43,652 nt of DNA from Rhizophagus sp. LPA8_4_AMF (GCA_021464525.1 JADRCO010000206.1:1-43652), one strand, 5' to 3'; shown: positions 1-11,524, counted from the first letter of the stretch. Notes: generated from the sequence alone by a model not told the origin. Made by a program: numbers and translations.

Positions 1-180
1 TATTTTTTATAATAAAAAATTTTATATTACCTCTCAAAAATACAAAAAAAACATATAAAAAAAATTTTCAAATTTTTAAAAAAGTCCACCCGGCCAATTT
101 CATAGTAAAAAACATAAAAAATTTTTTTCGAAGTTTACAAAAAGTGACCCGGCCGGGTGACGAGAATCTAAATATTTTCT
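1..180. other. AT-rich edge with CCGGCC blocks
   Basis: No gene is visible. The stretch holds A/T homopolymers and three GC blocks containing CCCGGCC. One of them is a perfect 12-bp palindrome, ACCCGGCCGGGT, at 147-158. The GC blocks stand out from the base composition and probably belong to a repeat cut by the window edge. No family can be named. Confidence 0.4.
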
Positions 181-774
181 TTGCCCGGCCTTAGCACTAA
201 CGGAGACAGTATAAATACTCCTCATGAAAAATCTAATTCTAACGAACACGAACTCCCAATTTACACAACTATAGATGATTATAATACAAGGGTCAAAATT
301 TACTATGATAACAACGGATCCACTAAAGGATCTGGAGTCGCAATAATTATTTCAGCACAATTCTCTATACATGTCATCAAAACACATCAATTCAAAGGTC
401 GCGTTCTAACATTAGACCTGGCATTTAAGAAGAAAATCACTTACGTATTATCAACACTTATATGCCAGCAGGTGCAAAGACAAAAATCTCACTTGTTTGA
501 TACACACTTACGTCAACAATCTGATACACCAAGGATAACAAGCGAATTTCACATTGTTTTATTAGGAGATCTCAATGTAAACCTTGATGGCATTAAAAAA
601 TCTAAAACTAAATGTCCAAAATGGAAACTAATAAAAAATATTATTAAACATTACAATTTGATAGACATAATCAAAAAATTCCACAATCCCGCTCTATACA
701 CCTGGTCACAAACCAACGATATACAAGCTTCAATATCTACGAATAATAGTGTAATATTTATGGATGATCATTAA
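181..774 (+). mobile_element. LINE endonuclease (EEP/APE-like) fragment
   Basis: This is an open frame without a convincing start codon. It reads as the endonuclease/exonuclease/phosphatase-fold domain of a non-LTR retrotransposon. KGSGVAIII (about residues 49-57) resembles the first beta-strand region. LLGDLNVNLDG (about 127-137) is the characteristic GD-N-N motif of the fold. ALYTWSQTND (about 171-180) matches the TW region before the terminal SDH motif, here MDDH. No reverse transcriptase frame follows, so it is a fragment and not a functional element. The call is fairly safe at superfamily level. The clade was not determined. Confidence 0.7.
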
Positions 775-1793
775 ATCGGATGAGAGAGTAGAACAAGCGG
801 AACTTTTATCTACAAGAGAGGGAGTGGAAAACGGATGGGAAATATTGTCTATTTCCCAAAGGTTAGACATGGGAAAAGGACAAATAAAAGTTATCTAATT
901 TCTACAAATCTTAACGACCATTCGAAGAATGAAAACAAGAAGACGAATAAGAAAAATGTTAAAAGTTCAATTAACTTCGTCACCGATTGATACGGAAACG
1001 ACTACAAAAGTCATAAGTTTTAGTGAGTCGAAAGTAGTCAAAATAGTGGATCAATTTCGTAACGGAGTTTTGAACGTTGAAGCGGAAGTTTTTAAACCAC
1101 GAACGAATTCGGGATTAAAAGCGAATAATTTGGAAGCAGACGAGGTTGTGGAAATTATTAAAGATTGCCGTCCAATAAATAACCTCTCAGACAGGTCTAT
1201 AAGAGTGGAGGCGTCGTCGTCACGAGCGAATCAAAAGACTTCATTTAGACAGCCTGAGGAAATTATTGAAGAATATAATGAAATTAACGCTAATTGTGCG
1301 GAAAATCTTCAAAAGGAATTTGAAGTTAAACCGTCCGAAAAAACGCGGTAATTACAAGCAATACAGGGGAAGAAAGAAATTTCAATTAAATAACAATTGG
1401 AATTATAGACGAAACTAGAAGTTCGCGGATAAAAATGAGATATCTGAGATTTAAACCGTATTTAGTGACATAGTAATTTAGTTTAGATTTCTTTTTATTA
1501 ATTTATTATTTTATAGATTTTGTTAGATTGATTACTACATGGTAACGAGTAAACATACACAGTCAGGATTAATTTAACGAAATTTTTAGTTTAGTATTTA
1601 TTAGGTAGATATATAATTTTAATTTCTCAAGTATTGTATCGTTTTATTTAGTAGGTAGATTACATAATTTAGAGATAGATTAGTTAGTTATAGGGTTATT
1701 ATTGCTATATGCATATTTTTAAAATTTTGTAATCTGATAATGATTAAGATAATTAATAAAATGCGCTACCATCTTTAAAAAAAAAATAACGGA
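775..1793 (+). mobile_element. LINE-like 3' region with ORF and poly(A) end
   Basis: An open frame at 929-1351 (140 codons, ATG start) encodes a charged protein I cannot assign. Just past its stop, another frame reads a basic tail (GNYKQYRGRKKF, about 1350-1385), then an AT-rich 3' region ending in ATTAATAAAATGCGCTACC and an A10 run near 1783. The stretch from about 1380 to 1793 is clearly related to the insertion at 8094-8286, which has a poly(A)-side target duplication. I therefore read this as the 3' end of a non-LTR element. The missing reverse transcriptase between the endonuclease fragment and this piece implies a large internal loss or two separate copies. The protein function is unknown. 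Confidence 0.5.
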
Positions 1794-2676
1794 TTTTAAT
1801 CCGGTTTTACTCATGACGGAATTGACAGATGATGTACCCAGAAAATTATCCGTTATCTGGGTTCGGATCAGATTTAAGGCGGATTATCCGACATTTCTGA
1901 CCATAATCACCATATATACAACAGAGGTCATATCATACTCACATCATCCTTCTATTTAAAATATATTATATATATTATAAAAAACTATCAATAAAATTAA
2001 ATAATTAATACCAGATAATTTTTTTTATGATTGAAGAGCATTTAATACTGAGTTTTTGATATGTTTTTCTTCGGGAGCAATTATAACGAATGGTGAATAA
2101 TTGAAACAGTCTATTGAAACACCCCGCAACGAAAGCAGTGCACAATGATATCATGTACATACTATATTTAGATTTCAAAATTTTTTATATTTATATAACT
2201 GAATTTGTTAAAGCAATGTAAAACAGCATAATAAGATACTTGTTCATTTTAGAAAATGTTCAATCGGGTATACTATTTTTTACTTGCATATGTTGTGTCA
2301 ATTAGTCTTTATATCCATTAATTTGGAATGATTTTCAAGTGTTGTTACCTTTATTGAAAATCCTAACATTGAAAAATTTCCTAAATGCATTGTTCTATAC
2401 ATTTGCTTCGACAGGCGGAATGTACAGTATCAAGTCGCTCTTATGTTAAATAATAAAGTACAAAAAAAAAAAAGAAAAAGAAAAAGAAAAAGGAATTTGG
2501 TATTACCTGAAATTAAATTCCGGTGTCAAACCGAAATTTCTAATTATAAAACCGCCAATCATTATTATTATCTTTCCTAATTTGGAAAAGTGCCAAGCGT
2601 CAATCCATATTAATAAAATACGCAAGTTTTCTTCAAAATAATTTTTAGATACAGTAATTTTCAACATTAAAAAAAT
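1794..2676. other. Upstream intergenic region
   Basis: No gene is visible. At about 1792-1880 there are repeated ATCCG/CGGAT-rich words (TTAATCCGG, TTATCCGTTATCTGGG, GGCGGATTATCCG) that look like a degraded repeat. At 2462-2491 there is an (AAAAAG)n microsatellite. The last 180 bases are the likely promoter and leader of the VWA/alpha-kinase gene, but no clear TATA box can be singled out in such AT-rich sequence. Confidence 0.4.
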
Positions 2677-4464
2677 ATGTCCAAGTGGTTCTGCAATTCG
2701 AAACAAAATGCAAACACCCAAACTTCTAATACGACATCCACTTCCTCTGTTCCCTCCTCGCTTGCATATGATTTAGATAAATTAAACATCACTGAAGAAC
2801 GTCTGAAGCGCTATGCTGATGAAGCAAATATTCTATCTTCTGATACTTCTAATAAAACGATAATTGCTAATACAGAAAATGATTTAAAGTCTAAAGCTAG
2901 ATTTATACGAGAAAAGGCTGTATCTAAAGCACTTAATAATATCAAAAATTCAATGAAAGTTGATCTTTGCTTTGTTTTAGATTGCACTAGTTCCATGAAG
3001 CCTCATATTGCTGCTGCTAAAGATTGTATTTCACATGTGACAAACTACATTATACATACAAATCCAAGCATTAAATTTCGAGTTGGTTTATGTGGTTATC
3101 GAGATCATAATAATGGTTCTGATCGACTGCAAATTTTTGATTTTACCGATCAACATGAACAATTTATTCAATATATGCATAACGTAAAAGCTGTTAGTTC
3201 ACGAAAGAATGATGGTCCAGAGGATGTTCTTGGAGGTCTTAACGCAGCAATAACTCAGATGGATTGGCAAAATGGCACTCAGGTTCTCCTTCATATTGGT
3301 GATAATCCACCACATGGTCGTCGTTTCACGACCTTAAGAGATAACTATCCAGATGGTGATCCAAATGGTCTAACCGCAGAAAGCGTATTAAATATGATGA
3401 AATCAAAAAATATCCTTTACTTTTTTGGTAAAATTAAAAGTAATACGGATAAAATGCTTGAAATATTCCGCAGTATAATTGGGGAATTTCCAGTATTTGA
3501 TCTTGTAGGAGGAGATCCAATTAAATTAATTGAAAAATTTATTAAGGCAGCTTCATCATCTATTACTTATGCTGTTTCATTAACTAGTACTATTGGAAGC
3601 AATTCAAATAATTCTAAGGATATATATTCTTTACAACAAAAAAAGCTCAATTTGAACCCAAATAAGCCTAATTGGGATACTCTTCCATTGCAAAAAGGAG
3701 TAGTTATGTGGTACCTCATTCCCGATACTCTGAACGAACTTAAAAACCCAAATTATTTCAATAAACCGAAACTCTTTTCTGAAAGTTTCTCTTTCAAGAT
3801 CGCCCAACAACCATTTTCTGCAGGTGTTGAAAAATGTGCATATTTTGCTCTTGATATCAAGAGTAGTACAATACCTTTCATGTCTTTCATATTTAGACAA
3901 CAAACAAAAGAAATGGTAATAAAAGAATACATTCATATCGGGAAGAATGATCCTTTTGAAAAGTATCTTGAGGCGGTAGAAATCTCTACAGTTGCATATT
4001 TTCTTTCTGAAGAATTTAATTGGTATGCAGAAAGAAAAAATATTCCCAAAGTAAATTTTCTCAATGTGAAACTTTTACGTTGCGGTACTATTGACCTTCG
4101 TACTCGATATTATATTATTGAACCAAAACTTCAAGGTGCAGAATATAAACGATTTAATTCAAATACTGGTGTAATTACAGAACTTCGGCCTACTCTTGAA
4201 GCATTTGCCCACTTCACATATGAATACACTGAAAAATATTTAGTGGTTTGTGATCTTCAAGGAATTGAACTTAATGATGAATTCTTATTAACTGATCCGG
4301 CGATTCATTGTATTGATACTTTAAGATTTGGAAGAACAAATTTTGGCGAAGAGGGAATTAATCAATGTTTCTTAGCAAATCATAGATGTAACGATATTTG
4401 TAAAAAGCTAAAATTAAGTCAAATTAATAATGGATTATCAGAAAATGCAGTAAATAAAGCATAA
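2677..4464 (+). CDS. VWA domain / alpha-protein kinase (VwkA-like)
   Basis: This is a single-exon gene of 595 residues. A von Willebrand factor A domain spans about 95-290. Its metal-ion site is D102-x-T104-x-S106 in LDCTSSM. An atypical alpha-kinase domain spans about 370-580. K416 in VIKEY is the candidate ATP lysine. CDLQG (525-529) and LTDPAIH (538-544) are the signature catalytic strands. FGRTNFGEEG (551-560) is the nucleotide-loop motif. H544, H569, C571 and C575 are the expected zinc ligands (last three in HRCNDICKKL). This order matches Dictyostelium VwkA, an alpha-kinase linked to contractile vacuole and myosin II behaviour. The N-terminus is Ser/Thr-rich and probably disordered. All key residues are present, so it should be active. 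Its fungal substrate is unknown. The start is the first ATG after an AT-rich leader, and no in-frame alternative upstream looks coding. Confidence 0.9.
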   Translation: MSKWFCNSKQNANTQTSNTTSTSSVPSSLAYDLDKLNITEERLKRYADEANILSSDTSNKTIIANTENDLKSKARFIREKAVSKALNNIKNSMKVDLCFVLDCTSSMKPHIAAAKDCISHVTNYIIHTNPSIKFRVGLCGYRDHNNGSDRLQIFDFTDQHEQFIQYMHNVKAVSSRKNDGPEDVLGGLNAAITQMDWQNGTQVLLHIGDNPPHGRRFTTLRDNYPDGDPNGLTAESVLNMMKSKNILYFFGKIKSNTDKMLEIFRSIIGEFPVFDLVGGDPIKLIEKFIKAASSSITYAVSLTSTIGSNSNNSKDIYSLQQKKLNLNPNKPNWDTLPLQKGVVMWYLIPDTLNELKNPNYFNKPKLFSESFSFKIAQQPFSAGVEKCAYFALDIKSSTIPFMSFIFRQQTKEMVIKEYIHIGKNDPFEKYLEAVEISTVAYFLSEEFNWYAERKNIPKVNFLNVKLLRCGTIDLRTRYYIIEPKLQGAEYKRFNSNTGVITELRPTLEAFAHFTYEYTEKYLVVCDLQGIELNDEFLLTDPAIHCIDTLRFGRTNFGEEGINQCFLANHRCNDICKKLKLSQINNGLSENAVNKA

Positions 4465-5801
4465 AATCTTTCATATATTAATATTAGGAATTCATGATTT
4501 ATATAATTGGATAATTATAATTTAGCATTTGAGATATTAGATTAATAATAAAATTCAAATGACATAAAAAAAATGATTATACGAATTTTTAATTCCATTT
4601 ACACAATTTTTATATGAGACATACGGAATAAATGTATCGCGCAATTGTGTAAACGGTAGCGATCAGTTCCCTAGCAAAAAAATAAAAATAATAAAGTATT
4701 TAAATACTATAGTTTTGTGGCACGATAAATGTGACGCAATCTTTTTCTGAAACCCTATAAAATAAGAATTTATTATTCTCTAGAAATTCTATACCTCAAA
4801 CTTTCTTTTTTCTCTATTTCTTACTCTCTTATTTAGGAGAATATTATAAATATATTACATTAGAAAACGTTCATTAAAATCTGCCAAATTTTCAATTCCT
4901 GTTTCATGTCACTTTCTATACGTAGTCGCACAAGATTTCCTGTTCGAGTTTTGCGAGTACCAAAATCCATGGTCTTATTGTTTAAACACCAAAAAGTTTT
5001 TTTTTAAAATAAATGAGTGCAAAATTATTGTATGCAGTAATTTAATTAATTAAATATATATCGCATAAATGTGAAATAATAAAAAATAATAATAATATAA
5101 ACACGAGATGTGAAACTCATGTTCGAAGTTATATGTTGGACAGTTGTATTAGTTCATGGTTTCTGTTCAAATGTTTTTTGAAAAGATTCTATCCTATCAA
5201 CAATCGACAAATCGTGTCTTTGTTAGTTTAAAGGGCCTTGACATTAAATTTGGCCAGTATTTTACACGGTAATTTGCGGCACCACAATTGCTTGAAATTT
5301 CTCCTTTACTTTCTTTCTGACCTGAAAACAATCAAAAATGATTGTTGTTAAGCGTATAGGCCAAAGGCCTCGGCAAATGATTTCATGATATTTCTGTTCT
5401 TCTTGTTCAATGCTGAATACGGTAACATCTATGTGTGTAAGTTCATTAAAAATTTTTCCAGGATCTAGTTATAGGTGCCATTAGAATTTTTTACGCCGTG
5501 TCATAAATGGATATGATTTTTCTTAAAAAAATAGTTTTCTTCGTGGCGCTCATATTTTTTACTTTTACAGTACAAACTTCACTTTTGGTAAGTGGAGAGG
5601 TTTCTTTTTGACATTTACTTAACAACTTTTTCTTTTTTTTTTAGGGTCAGTTCTTCTTGGACCTTTTGCTGGTATGCGAGGAGAGGTTTTTTTGGGATTT
5701 ACTGTTAAGCTGTTAAGGTAGCTATTTATGCAAATATGTTTGCTCGATCTTCCTGAACCAAGAAATTCTGATGATTATTATAAACAAATGATAAATACAT
5801 A

Positions 5802-5926
5802 TTATTGGATGGGGGAGTAGCTATATCGGTCACAGGACCAAATGATTGGATGAAAATGGGCCACGTAATGGCCATTTTCACCAATCAATAAAGGTCCCTG
5901 TGACCGATATAGCCCACATCCAATAA
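5802..5926. mobile_element. Palindromic MITE, about 125 bp
   Basis: The left arm begins TTATTGGATG and continues with GCTATATCGGTCACAGG. The right arm is its reverse complement, CCTGTGACCGATATAGC ending CATCCAATAA. The inner parts also pair imperfectly (TGAAAATGG with CCATTTTCA), so nearly the whole element folds into one hairpin. A TA target duplication is possible if the termini are TTGGATG...CATCCAA, but the palindrome runs through the flanking bases, so this stays ambiguous. It has no coding capacity and is a foldback or Tc1/mariner-type nonautonomous element. Confidence 0.75.
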
Positions 5927-8073
5927 AAGTGTTATCGTTCTGCCCTCACTGATCATATTGACTGATAAAATAAACTAACTTTATTTGATTAGCTTTTAAT
6001 AAGCTTTACACAATATTGTTATAAACTCATAAATAATATTGATCAATTTAAAACAATATCGGTCAGTAAAAGTCTACTGGCTGAACGAAACTGATAATAT
6101 AGAATTTCAGGTACTAATTAATAATTTTTTATTTTTGCAAATACAAATTGTTAAAGATACTAATAAATTTGTTTTATTAAATAAGGATCTTTACAGATTG
6201 ATATTTCTAAATTATGTTTCTCAATTGAATACTAGTATTAATTGAGGTGTAACCTTTTTTAATTTATATTATTGTGTTTATATTTTTACTAATTATTTTT
6301 TTTGAATCTAAAGAAAAGTTTTGAAAGAAAATCATAATTAACAAATATTGTGTTTGTGTATTTTAGCATATTCTGATATACAATTCTATTTTTCGATGAA
6401 CTTTTTTTTTCCTTTTTATATCATCATTGTTTTTAAATTCTATTCAACATTAAACTTGGTATATTTTAGAATACTTCTCTATTTTACTTTCTAGATTAAT
6501 TCTATAGTCTTTTTTTTTTATTTTAATTTTTTTTTTATTTTTTAAAAAAAAAGTCATTTCCATTACGGGAATTACGGCAAAAGGTTACGAATTATTTTCG
6601 AAATGCCATTTGAAGACTTCCAGGTTCCCATTGGATCCGATGTGAAATTAGCTCGGATTCCATAGAAAACATGGGTCCGGATGATTACAAATGATTACAA
6701 ATCAAAAAATTCCAGATGTTGATCAATCGGATCCGGTTCACCAGCCAGAATCAATGGCACTAGGGGCGAAAATTAGTATAATCCCGGATTTGTTGTCAGG
6801 TTACACATGATCTGCACACATGACGGGATGATTCATACTAAACAATGTATGTATTAATTACTTTTTCCGGTTTATCTTGTCTCCGAGTTAATGTAAGCTG
6901 TTTTTATTTCGATTGTTTAATAGTTTGGTACAGTACAACTTTTCCTTTGATTATATTTGACGATAGGCGAGAGGTCACGTGCAGTAGTATTGGTAAACCC
7001 GTTTTATAGAAAGTTTGCGTACGTTTGTCATATTCTTGATGTGAAGTATTGGTCAGAATTATTCTAACAATGAAATCTTCGATCCATATTCTCCATACGT
7101 TTTGTTTGTAGATGTTGTCTACACTTGATTTGTGCTGAAATTCTATTTGTAGTTGTTTGTAAAGGGGGTTGTTGGCTTACGGTTTGTCGTACGTTGAAAT
7201 TTCATTATGTTGATCTTTTCTGTATTTTAAAATAGCTCCAAATTGTTGCATTTTTTCCAGAACGCTATCGTTAATTGCTGTGCAATTATTTTGTTGACAA
7301 AATCTTCATAATTGTAAAAAGTAGCACCAATGTCGTTTTTTGGTGATCTTGTGTAAGGAGCATCTGTCTACTTTGTTGCGTAGTTTGATTATCAAAACTT
7401 TTGCAATTTTGAAATAATTTTTCTGATTTGAAAATTAAGATTTTTTGATCTCCATAATCAGGGAGACAGGGAGTGTAAATGGCGTGAACGAATAGTATAT
7501 AGAAGAGTGATCTCTTCAAAAATTTGAATTATTTGATTGGTGTTATTTGTTTAGTTTGTTCATTTTCATGTGAAGAATTATTGAATAAGGATAGTCGATG
7601 TTTAATCAACAGCTCTTTGTCACACGTGTGTGGCGTAGTAGATTCGTCTATCAGTCTATCATCTTGCTTTCAAGAGATTTATTTGAAGTATCATGAATTG
7701 CTCTCAAAGCTTCGTTATCAGAAATCGTAATATTGTCTAGTTCAGTTTGAATATTGTTAATTTCGTGCATATTTTCATCTGTATCAGTTATATTGTACTA
7801 TTTAATTTATTTGGAATTTTTTTTTGATAGCTGAGTCCGACTTTCACTATCATTGTTGTTATTACTATATGTACCTATCTCTATAGCAATGTATAAATAT
7901 TACTATTCGAGGCAGTATTTGTTATTTTTGGTATAAACTTTTGAAATTTTGTTAGACGAATTTATTTTCAGTGCACTATTTTATTAAAAATATTTTTCGC
8001 AAAAATATTTTCGCGTTTTTTATTGAGTAATCACGTGATAATATCCTTTGACTTCTGAAATTTGCCTGGCTTA

Positions 8074-8306
8074 ATATAAAGTTTACTCTTTTTTTAAAAA
8101 AAAATTTAGTAACGCGTTTATTAATTAAAATCAATTAAAGATTTACAAAATTAGTTAAACACAGAGTATTAGTCAAACTAATCCTCTATAACTAAACATA
8201 ATCTAGTCTATAAAATAACAAACTAATTAAACTAATTTAGGTTTCGTTGACCATCTATTTTTAATTGATTTCCCATCGATCGTATCATATAAAGTTTACT
8301 CTTTTT
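8074..8306 (-). mobile_element. 5'-truncated LINE 3' copy with 20-bp target duplication
   Basis: A 193-bp insertion (8094-8286) lies between two perfect copies of ATATAAAGTTTACTCTTTTT (8074-8093 and 8287-8306). On the minus strand the insertion ends AATTAATAAACGCGTTAC followed by A/T homopolymer. It aligns with the 3' region ending at 1793, including a short basic coding tail. A long perfect target duplication, 5' truncation and an A-rich end are hallmarks of target-primed reverse transcription. The identical flanking copies suggest a fairly recent insertion. Confidence 0.8.
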
Positions 8307-8389
8307 AAAATAAGAATATTCTTCAAAAAGAATGGGCCGATTTTCATGATAGGCAATTGCGCGGCTGAGGTATCAAGCGTTTGGGTGAT

Positions 8390-8410
8390 GCTGTACGACT
8401 TTAATCGGAG
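8390..8410 (+). promoter_or_regulatory. Shared 21-bp upstream motif, GTPase copy 1
   Basis: G then CTGTACGACT then TTAATCGGAG, 112 bases before the ATG at 8523. The same motif in the same gene-relative orientation lies before the second GTPase and both kinase-Sel1 genes. The RCTGTRCRACT and ATCGGAG parts are best conserved. It could be a core-promoter or transcription-factor site. The function is inferred from position and conservation only. Confidence 0.65.
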
Positions 8411-8522
8411 TTCATTTAATGCTTAAAATAGTTAAGATAAATAATGATAACATTATCAATTATTTCAGGGTTTAGATTATAAAAAATAAAATAATTTTTA
8501 AGAAATTTTAAATTCTTGAAAA

Positions 8523-9983
8523 ATGAAGAAAACTATTCTCGCAATTGGTTCTACAGGCCTTGGCAAGACAACAATGGTCCGCTTGCTTTGTGAAGTAGAC
8601 GTTGAGGGTTTAAGTGGTACTGAATCTGCAACTAAGAAAGCAATAATATATGAAACGAATGAATTTTTATATATTGATACTCGTGGATTTGACGACTCAC
8701 TGGGCACGACAGATGAAAAAATATTTCATGATATAATGCGTTTATTTCAGAGACATGGAAAAAACAATATTTTTAATATCGATACAATATTATGGTTCTG
8801 TTGTGAGAGTGAAAGAGAAATGGATCACTTACGACGTGAGGCTAACTTTATTCAACGTCTTACCGAATATTCAGACGAATGTAAGCCAATAGATTTATGG
8901 AAAAATGTCTTAATTATAACAAAGGGAACTTTCCCATCGCAAGAGTTAGTTGATGGTCCAAAATCTGCTGCGAAGAATGCTTGTCAGGCTTTTTCTAATA
9001 TACAAATTAATGAAGAATCATTCATCATTAAACACTTTCCATGTTGGATCTATGATATCAAAGGTCTCACCAAAGACGGCCCACTTCCGGATAATTATTA
9101 TCGTCAGGATGAAATAAAATCAAAAATTCAACATTTGATTTCAAATTTTAGTCCAATATCAGTCCACTTTAGACAAGGAAAATGTCAAAAATGTAATGCG
9201 ATCGGTGATCCGAGGCTTTTCACTGCAAAATGTCATACTACATTGAATTTTAAACATTCTATAGAAATCGAATATTTTCATCCTGAACCAATAGTACATT
9301 TCCATTCGGGTTGTAAGTCCCTTGAACATGAACCTGATGAAAATTCAGTCAAAAAATTTTTTGAAAATATGCTAGGTAGCAATCCTACAAAGCTTCCTGA
9401 GTCTCAAGTTTCAAGTGAAACAGCAGAAGAAATTGTTGAATCGTACGAACTTAGTAACCAAGAAGCAACACTAGAGTCACAACCGTCACGTAGGTCACGA
9501 TCAATTTTGCAGGTAGCGATTAAAGCAACACAATTAGTAGTGCCAATGCTGTCGCCATTGGCCGTTCCAAGATTAACATTTGGTAAAGGCGCTATAACTT
9601 CAGCTGTAATTCTTTCAGCTGCAGGTACTTCAGTAGCTGTTCTTGCCATTTGTGTTGGAGGAGTTGTGTTTTATTATGAAGCAAAAAATATTTCTTGTAA
9701 AAGGTGTAAAAAATTGTTTAGTGAAGGAGGAGGTTGTATTAAAAAATGTGATAATTGTAAAAAAGAATGGGAGGAAACTGGTTGTGAAACTCAATATGAT
9801 TGTTGTAAACAAAAAGAGGAAGCATCTGGATGTCAAGCACGTGAAAAGTGCACAATATGCCAAGAAGCTGCGATCAAATTAAATTCCCAAGGATGTACGC
9901 AATACTGCGCGAAGTGTAAAGAAATGTGGAATACTCCGGGCTGTGATTCTTCTTTCAATCATGATGTGGTGATAATGGATTGA
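8523..9983 (+). CDS. AIG1-like P-loop GTPase with membrane segment and Cys-rich tail (copy 1)
   Basis: This is a single exon of 486 residues. G1/Walker A is GSTGLGKT (9-16). G3 is DTRG (52-55) in YIDTRGFDDS. IITKG (131-135) may be the G4 region, which resembles the IAN/AIG1 group more than Ras. A C-x2-C pair at 221/224 (CQKC) lies within a conserved His-rich middle (FKHSIEIEYFHPEPIVHFH). A Ser/Gln linker (about 290-330) leads to one hydrophobic segment (about 359-384) that could span a membrane. The final 100 residues carry about 17 cysteines, mostly as C-x2-C or C-x3-C pairs, probable zinc knuckles or disulphides. No signal peptide is seen, so the GTPase is probably cytosolic and anchored near its C-terminus. 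Its neighbour 1.5 kb downstream is a tandem paralog. AIG1/GIMAP relatives act at membranes in defence or organelle dynamics. The role here is unknown. Confidence 0.85.
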   Translation: MKKTILAIGSTGLGKTTMVRLLCEVDVEGLSGTESATKKAIIYETNEFLYIDTRGFDDSLGTTDEKIFHDIMRLFQRHGKNNIFNIDTILWFCCESEREMDHLRREANFIQRLTEYSDECKPIDLWKNVLIITKGTFPSQELVDGPKSAAKNACQAFSNIQINEESFIIKHFPCWIYDIKGLTKDGPLPDNYYRQDEIKSKIQHLISNFSPISVHFRQGKCQKCNAIGDPRLFTAKCHTTLNFKHSIEIEYFHPEPIVHFHSGCKSLEHEPDENSVKKFFENMLGSNPTKLPESQVSSETAEEIVESYELSNQEATLESQPSRRSRSILQVAIKATQLVVPMLSPLAVPRLTFGKGAITSAVILSAAGTSVAVLAICVGGVVFYYEAKNISCKRCKKLFSEGGGCIKKCDNCKKEWEETGCETQYDCCKQKEEASGCQAREKCTICQEAAIKLNSQGCTQYCAKCKEMWNTPGCDSSFNHDVVIMD

Positions 9984-10370
9984 ATTTCATCGTTTTTCCT
10001 TTGTCTTTTATTTTAAAAGTTTATTAAAAGCTGATGTACTTATTTTATATTATTTTATTATACATGTTTTTTTTATATTTTATATAAATAAAGATAATTT
10101 TTTTGTGCTTACAAAAATAGACAATTAAATTTTTTCTTTTTTTTTTTGTAATTTATTTTATCATTTATTATTATTGGCCAGCAATAATTACTGTAAAGAT
10201 CGGAAGATAAAGCCAATAATGCGAGTTTTTGAATATTTCAAATTTGACATTATTAACGCTTCAACAATAAATTCGTATCAAAATAAGACGAATTTAAAAT
10301 GCAACTTTCAAATTATAAATTTATCCTCTTCAGTATTATTATATCAATTAACAAAAATCTAAGGATTTCC
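9984..10370 (+). repeat. 3' flank of GTPase copy 1, duplicated with the gene
   Basis: The sequence after the stop codon is recognisably related to the flank of copy 2 (13070-13470). Shared stretches are AAAGCTGATGTACT, TTTTATCATTTATTATTATT, ATAAGACGAATTTAAAATGCAACTTTCAA (as AATAAGACTAATTTAAAAT in copy 2) and ATATCAATTAACA. The duplicated unit therefore includes the 3' UTR and about 300 further bases. The open frame at 10174-10362 lies inside this flank, is not conserved in copy 2 and is not a gene. Confidence 0.7.
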
Positions 10371-11216
10371 TAATAGAAATCCCTTTGGCTGTGTCACAAA
10401 TCACGTGATGAACAGCTGTGCCACAAAAATCCAAATAATTTGTTCGTGTAGTGAGCTAAATTTAACAGATTTAAGAGCCTTGTAGGTGATTATGCACGAA
10501 AATAATATGCTTAAGTTCATTGATCCTGGTGAAAAGCAACGAGGCTATTTCTACTGTAGTATTAAATTAAAATAATAATGATCGGAATTATAGATTTTTT
10601 TTCTCAAAAAAAAAAAAAAAAAAAAAAAAAAATTTAGGCATCAGAATCTTTAAAATTTCATAATTTATTGTATATAAAGTAATGAGAATGTCAACCTCTT
10701 CTTTTAATTTATGTGAAATATCGTCCAAGAATCTTTACTGAATTTTTGAAATTTTTTAATTCTTTTAAAATTGATTATTTTGTTATTTTTGTTAAATTAT
10801 TCAATAATTTGAACGCTAGATTTATAAATTAACTTTAGATTCGAATTTTATTATTATATTTCATAAATTAGAAAAATTTTGAGTAGGAACGAGTTATTCG
10901 CTAAGCTTGTTTACTGCAGTTAGTAAAAAAGCTAGTAGTGTGTTCCGCATAAGAGGAAAAATAAATGGGGCCTAACCGTATGCTATTATTTTGTGTTTTT
11001 AAATAGTTGTACAGTTTTTTGTCCCATTACTTTATTTATAGCTAAATGCGAGTGTTCATATCGTTGAAGATTCACTATCAGAATATGTATTATCAAAATA
11101 ACCAAATGATAATATTTTAATATTTGAGCTTAATAAAATTTCAATAATTCTCTTCCTTTTATTTAATAAGAACAATATAGTTTTATTTTCCTCGCAGAAG
11201 AATTGGTGGTAGTAAT
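10371..11216. other. Spacer between the tandem GTPases
   Basis: No gene is visible. It contains an uninterrupted A27 run at 10606-10632, which could be an old retroposon tail or simple homopolymer growth. The rest is AT-rich sequence without clear repeats. Confidence 0.5.
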
Positions 11217-11268
11217 TACTGCGGTACTATATCAAACATCAAATGATGCTGTACGACTATCATCGGAG
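11217..11268 (+). promoter_or_regulatory. Bipartite upstream motif, GTPase copy 2
   Basis: Block 1, TACTGCGGTACT, is at 11217-11228. It is identical to a block upstream of both kinase-Sel1 genes. Block 2, G then CTGTACGACT then ATCATCGGAG, is at 11248-11268. The gap between blocks is 19 bases. The distance to the ATG (257 bases) is longer than in the other genes, so the 5' leader is longer or contains an unseen intron. Confidence 0.65.
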
Positions 11269-11524
11269 AATAAAGTGCATAAAATACTTAAAATAGGTTT
11301 ATTGCACAAGTATTGAAAATGAAAAATTTTTTTTCAGCTTTGCCCGTTACTTTAATAATTTTTCATCAAATTATTATCATATATTCGATATTTTTGTTGA
11401 TAAGATAATGAATTATAAATAATTTTCTAACTTTATTAATTGATCATCAGGAAACATACAAAACGAATATTTCCCTAAGGGTTGAGATTTAAAATATTTT
11501 TTAAGAAATATTTTTTTAAAAAAA

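Larger units (their letters stand above)
4465..8389. other. Long intergenic stretch with repeat debris
   Basis: No intact gene is visible. It contains the palindromic MITE at 5802-5926 and the LINE insertion at 8094-8286. A GC-richer block at about 6555-6840 contains GGATCCG-like words and resembles a transposon fragment of unknown family. On the minus strand, about 7190-7520 has short coding-like pieces (for example LEKMQQFGAILKYRKDQ near 7200-7255) with interrupted frames. They match nothing I recognise. Plus-strand frames at 6039-6245 and 7524-7730 are AT-rich and not convincing. Confidence 0.45.

Noticed and set aside
3631-3936. Minus-strand 101-codon frame inside the VWA/alpha-kinase gene
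   Set aside because: Antisense shadow of a well-supported coding sequence.
6555-6840. GGATCC-rich block as a gene fragment
   Set aside because: No frame reads as protein on either strand. It is probably a degraded repeat of unknown family.
10606-10632. A27 run as proof of a retroposon
   Set aside because: No target duplication or element body was found on either side. Homopolymer expansion explains it equally well.
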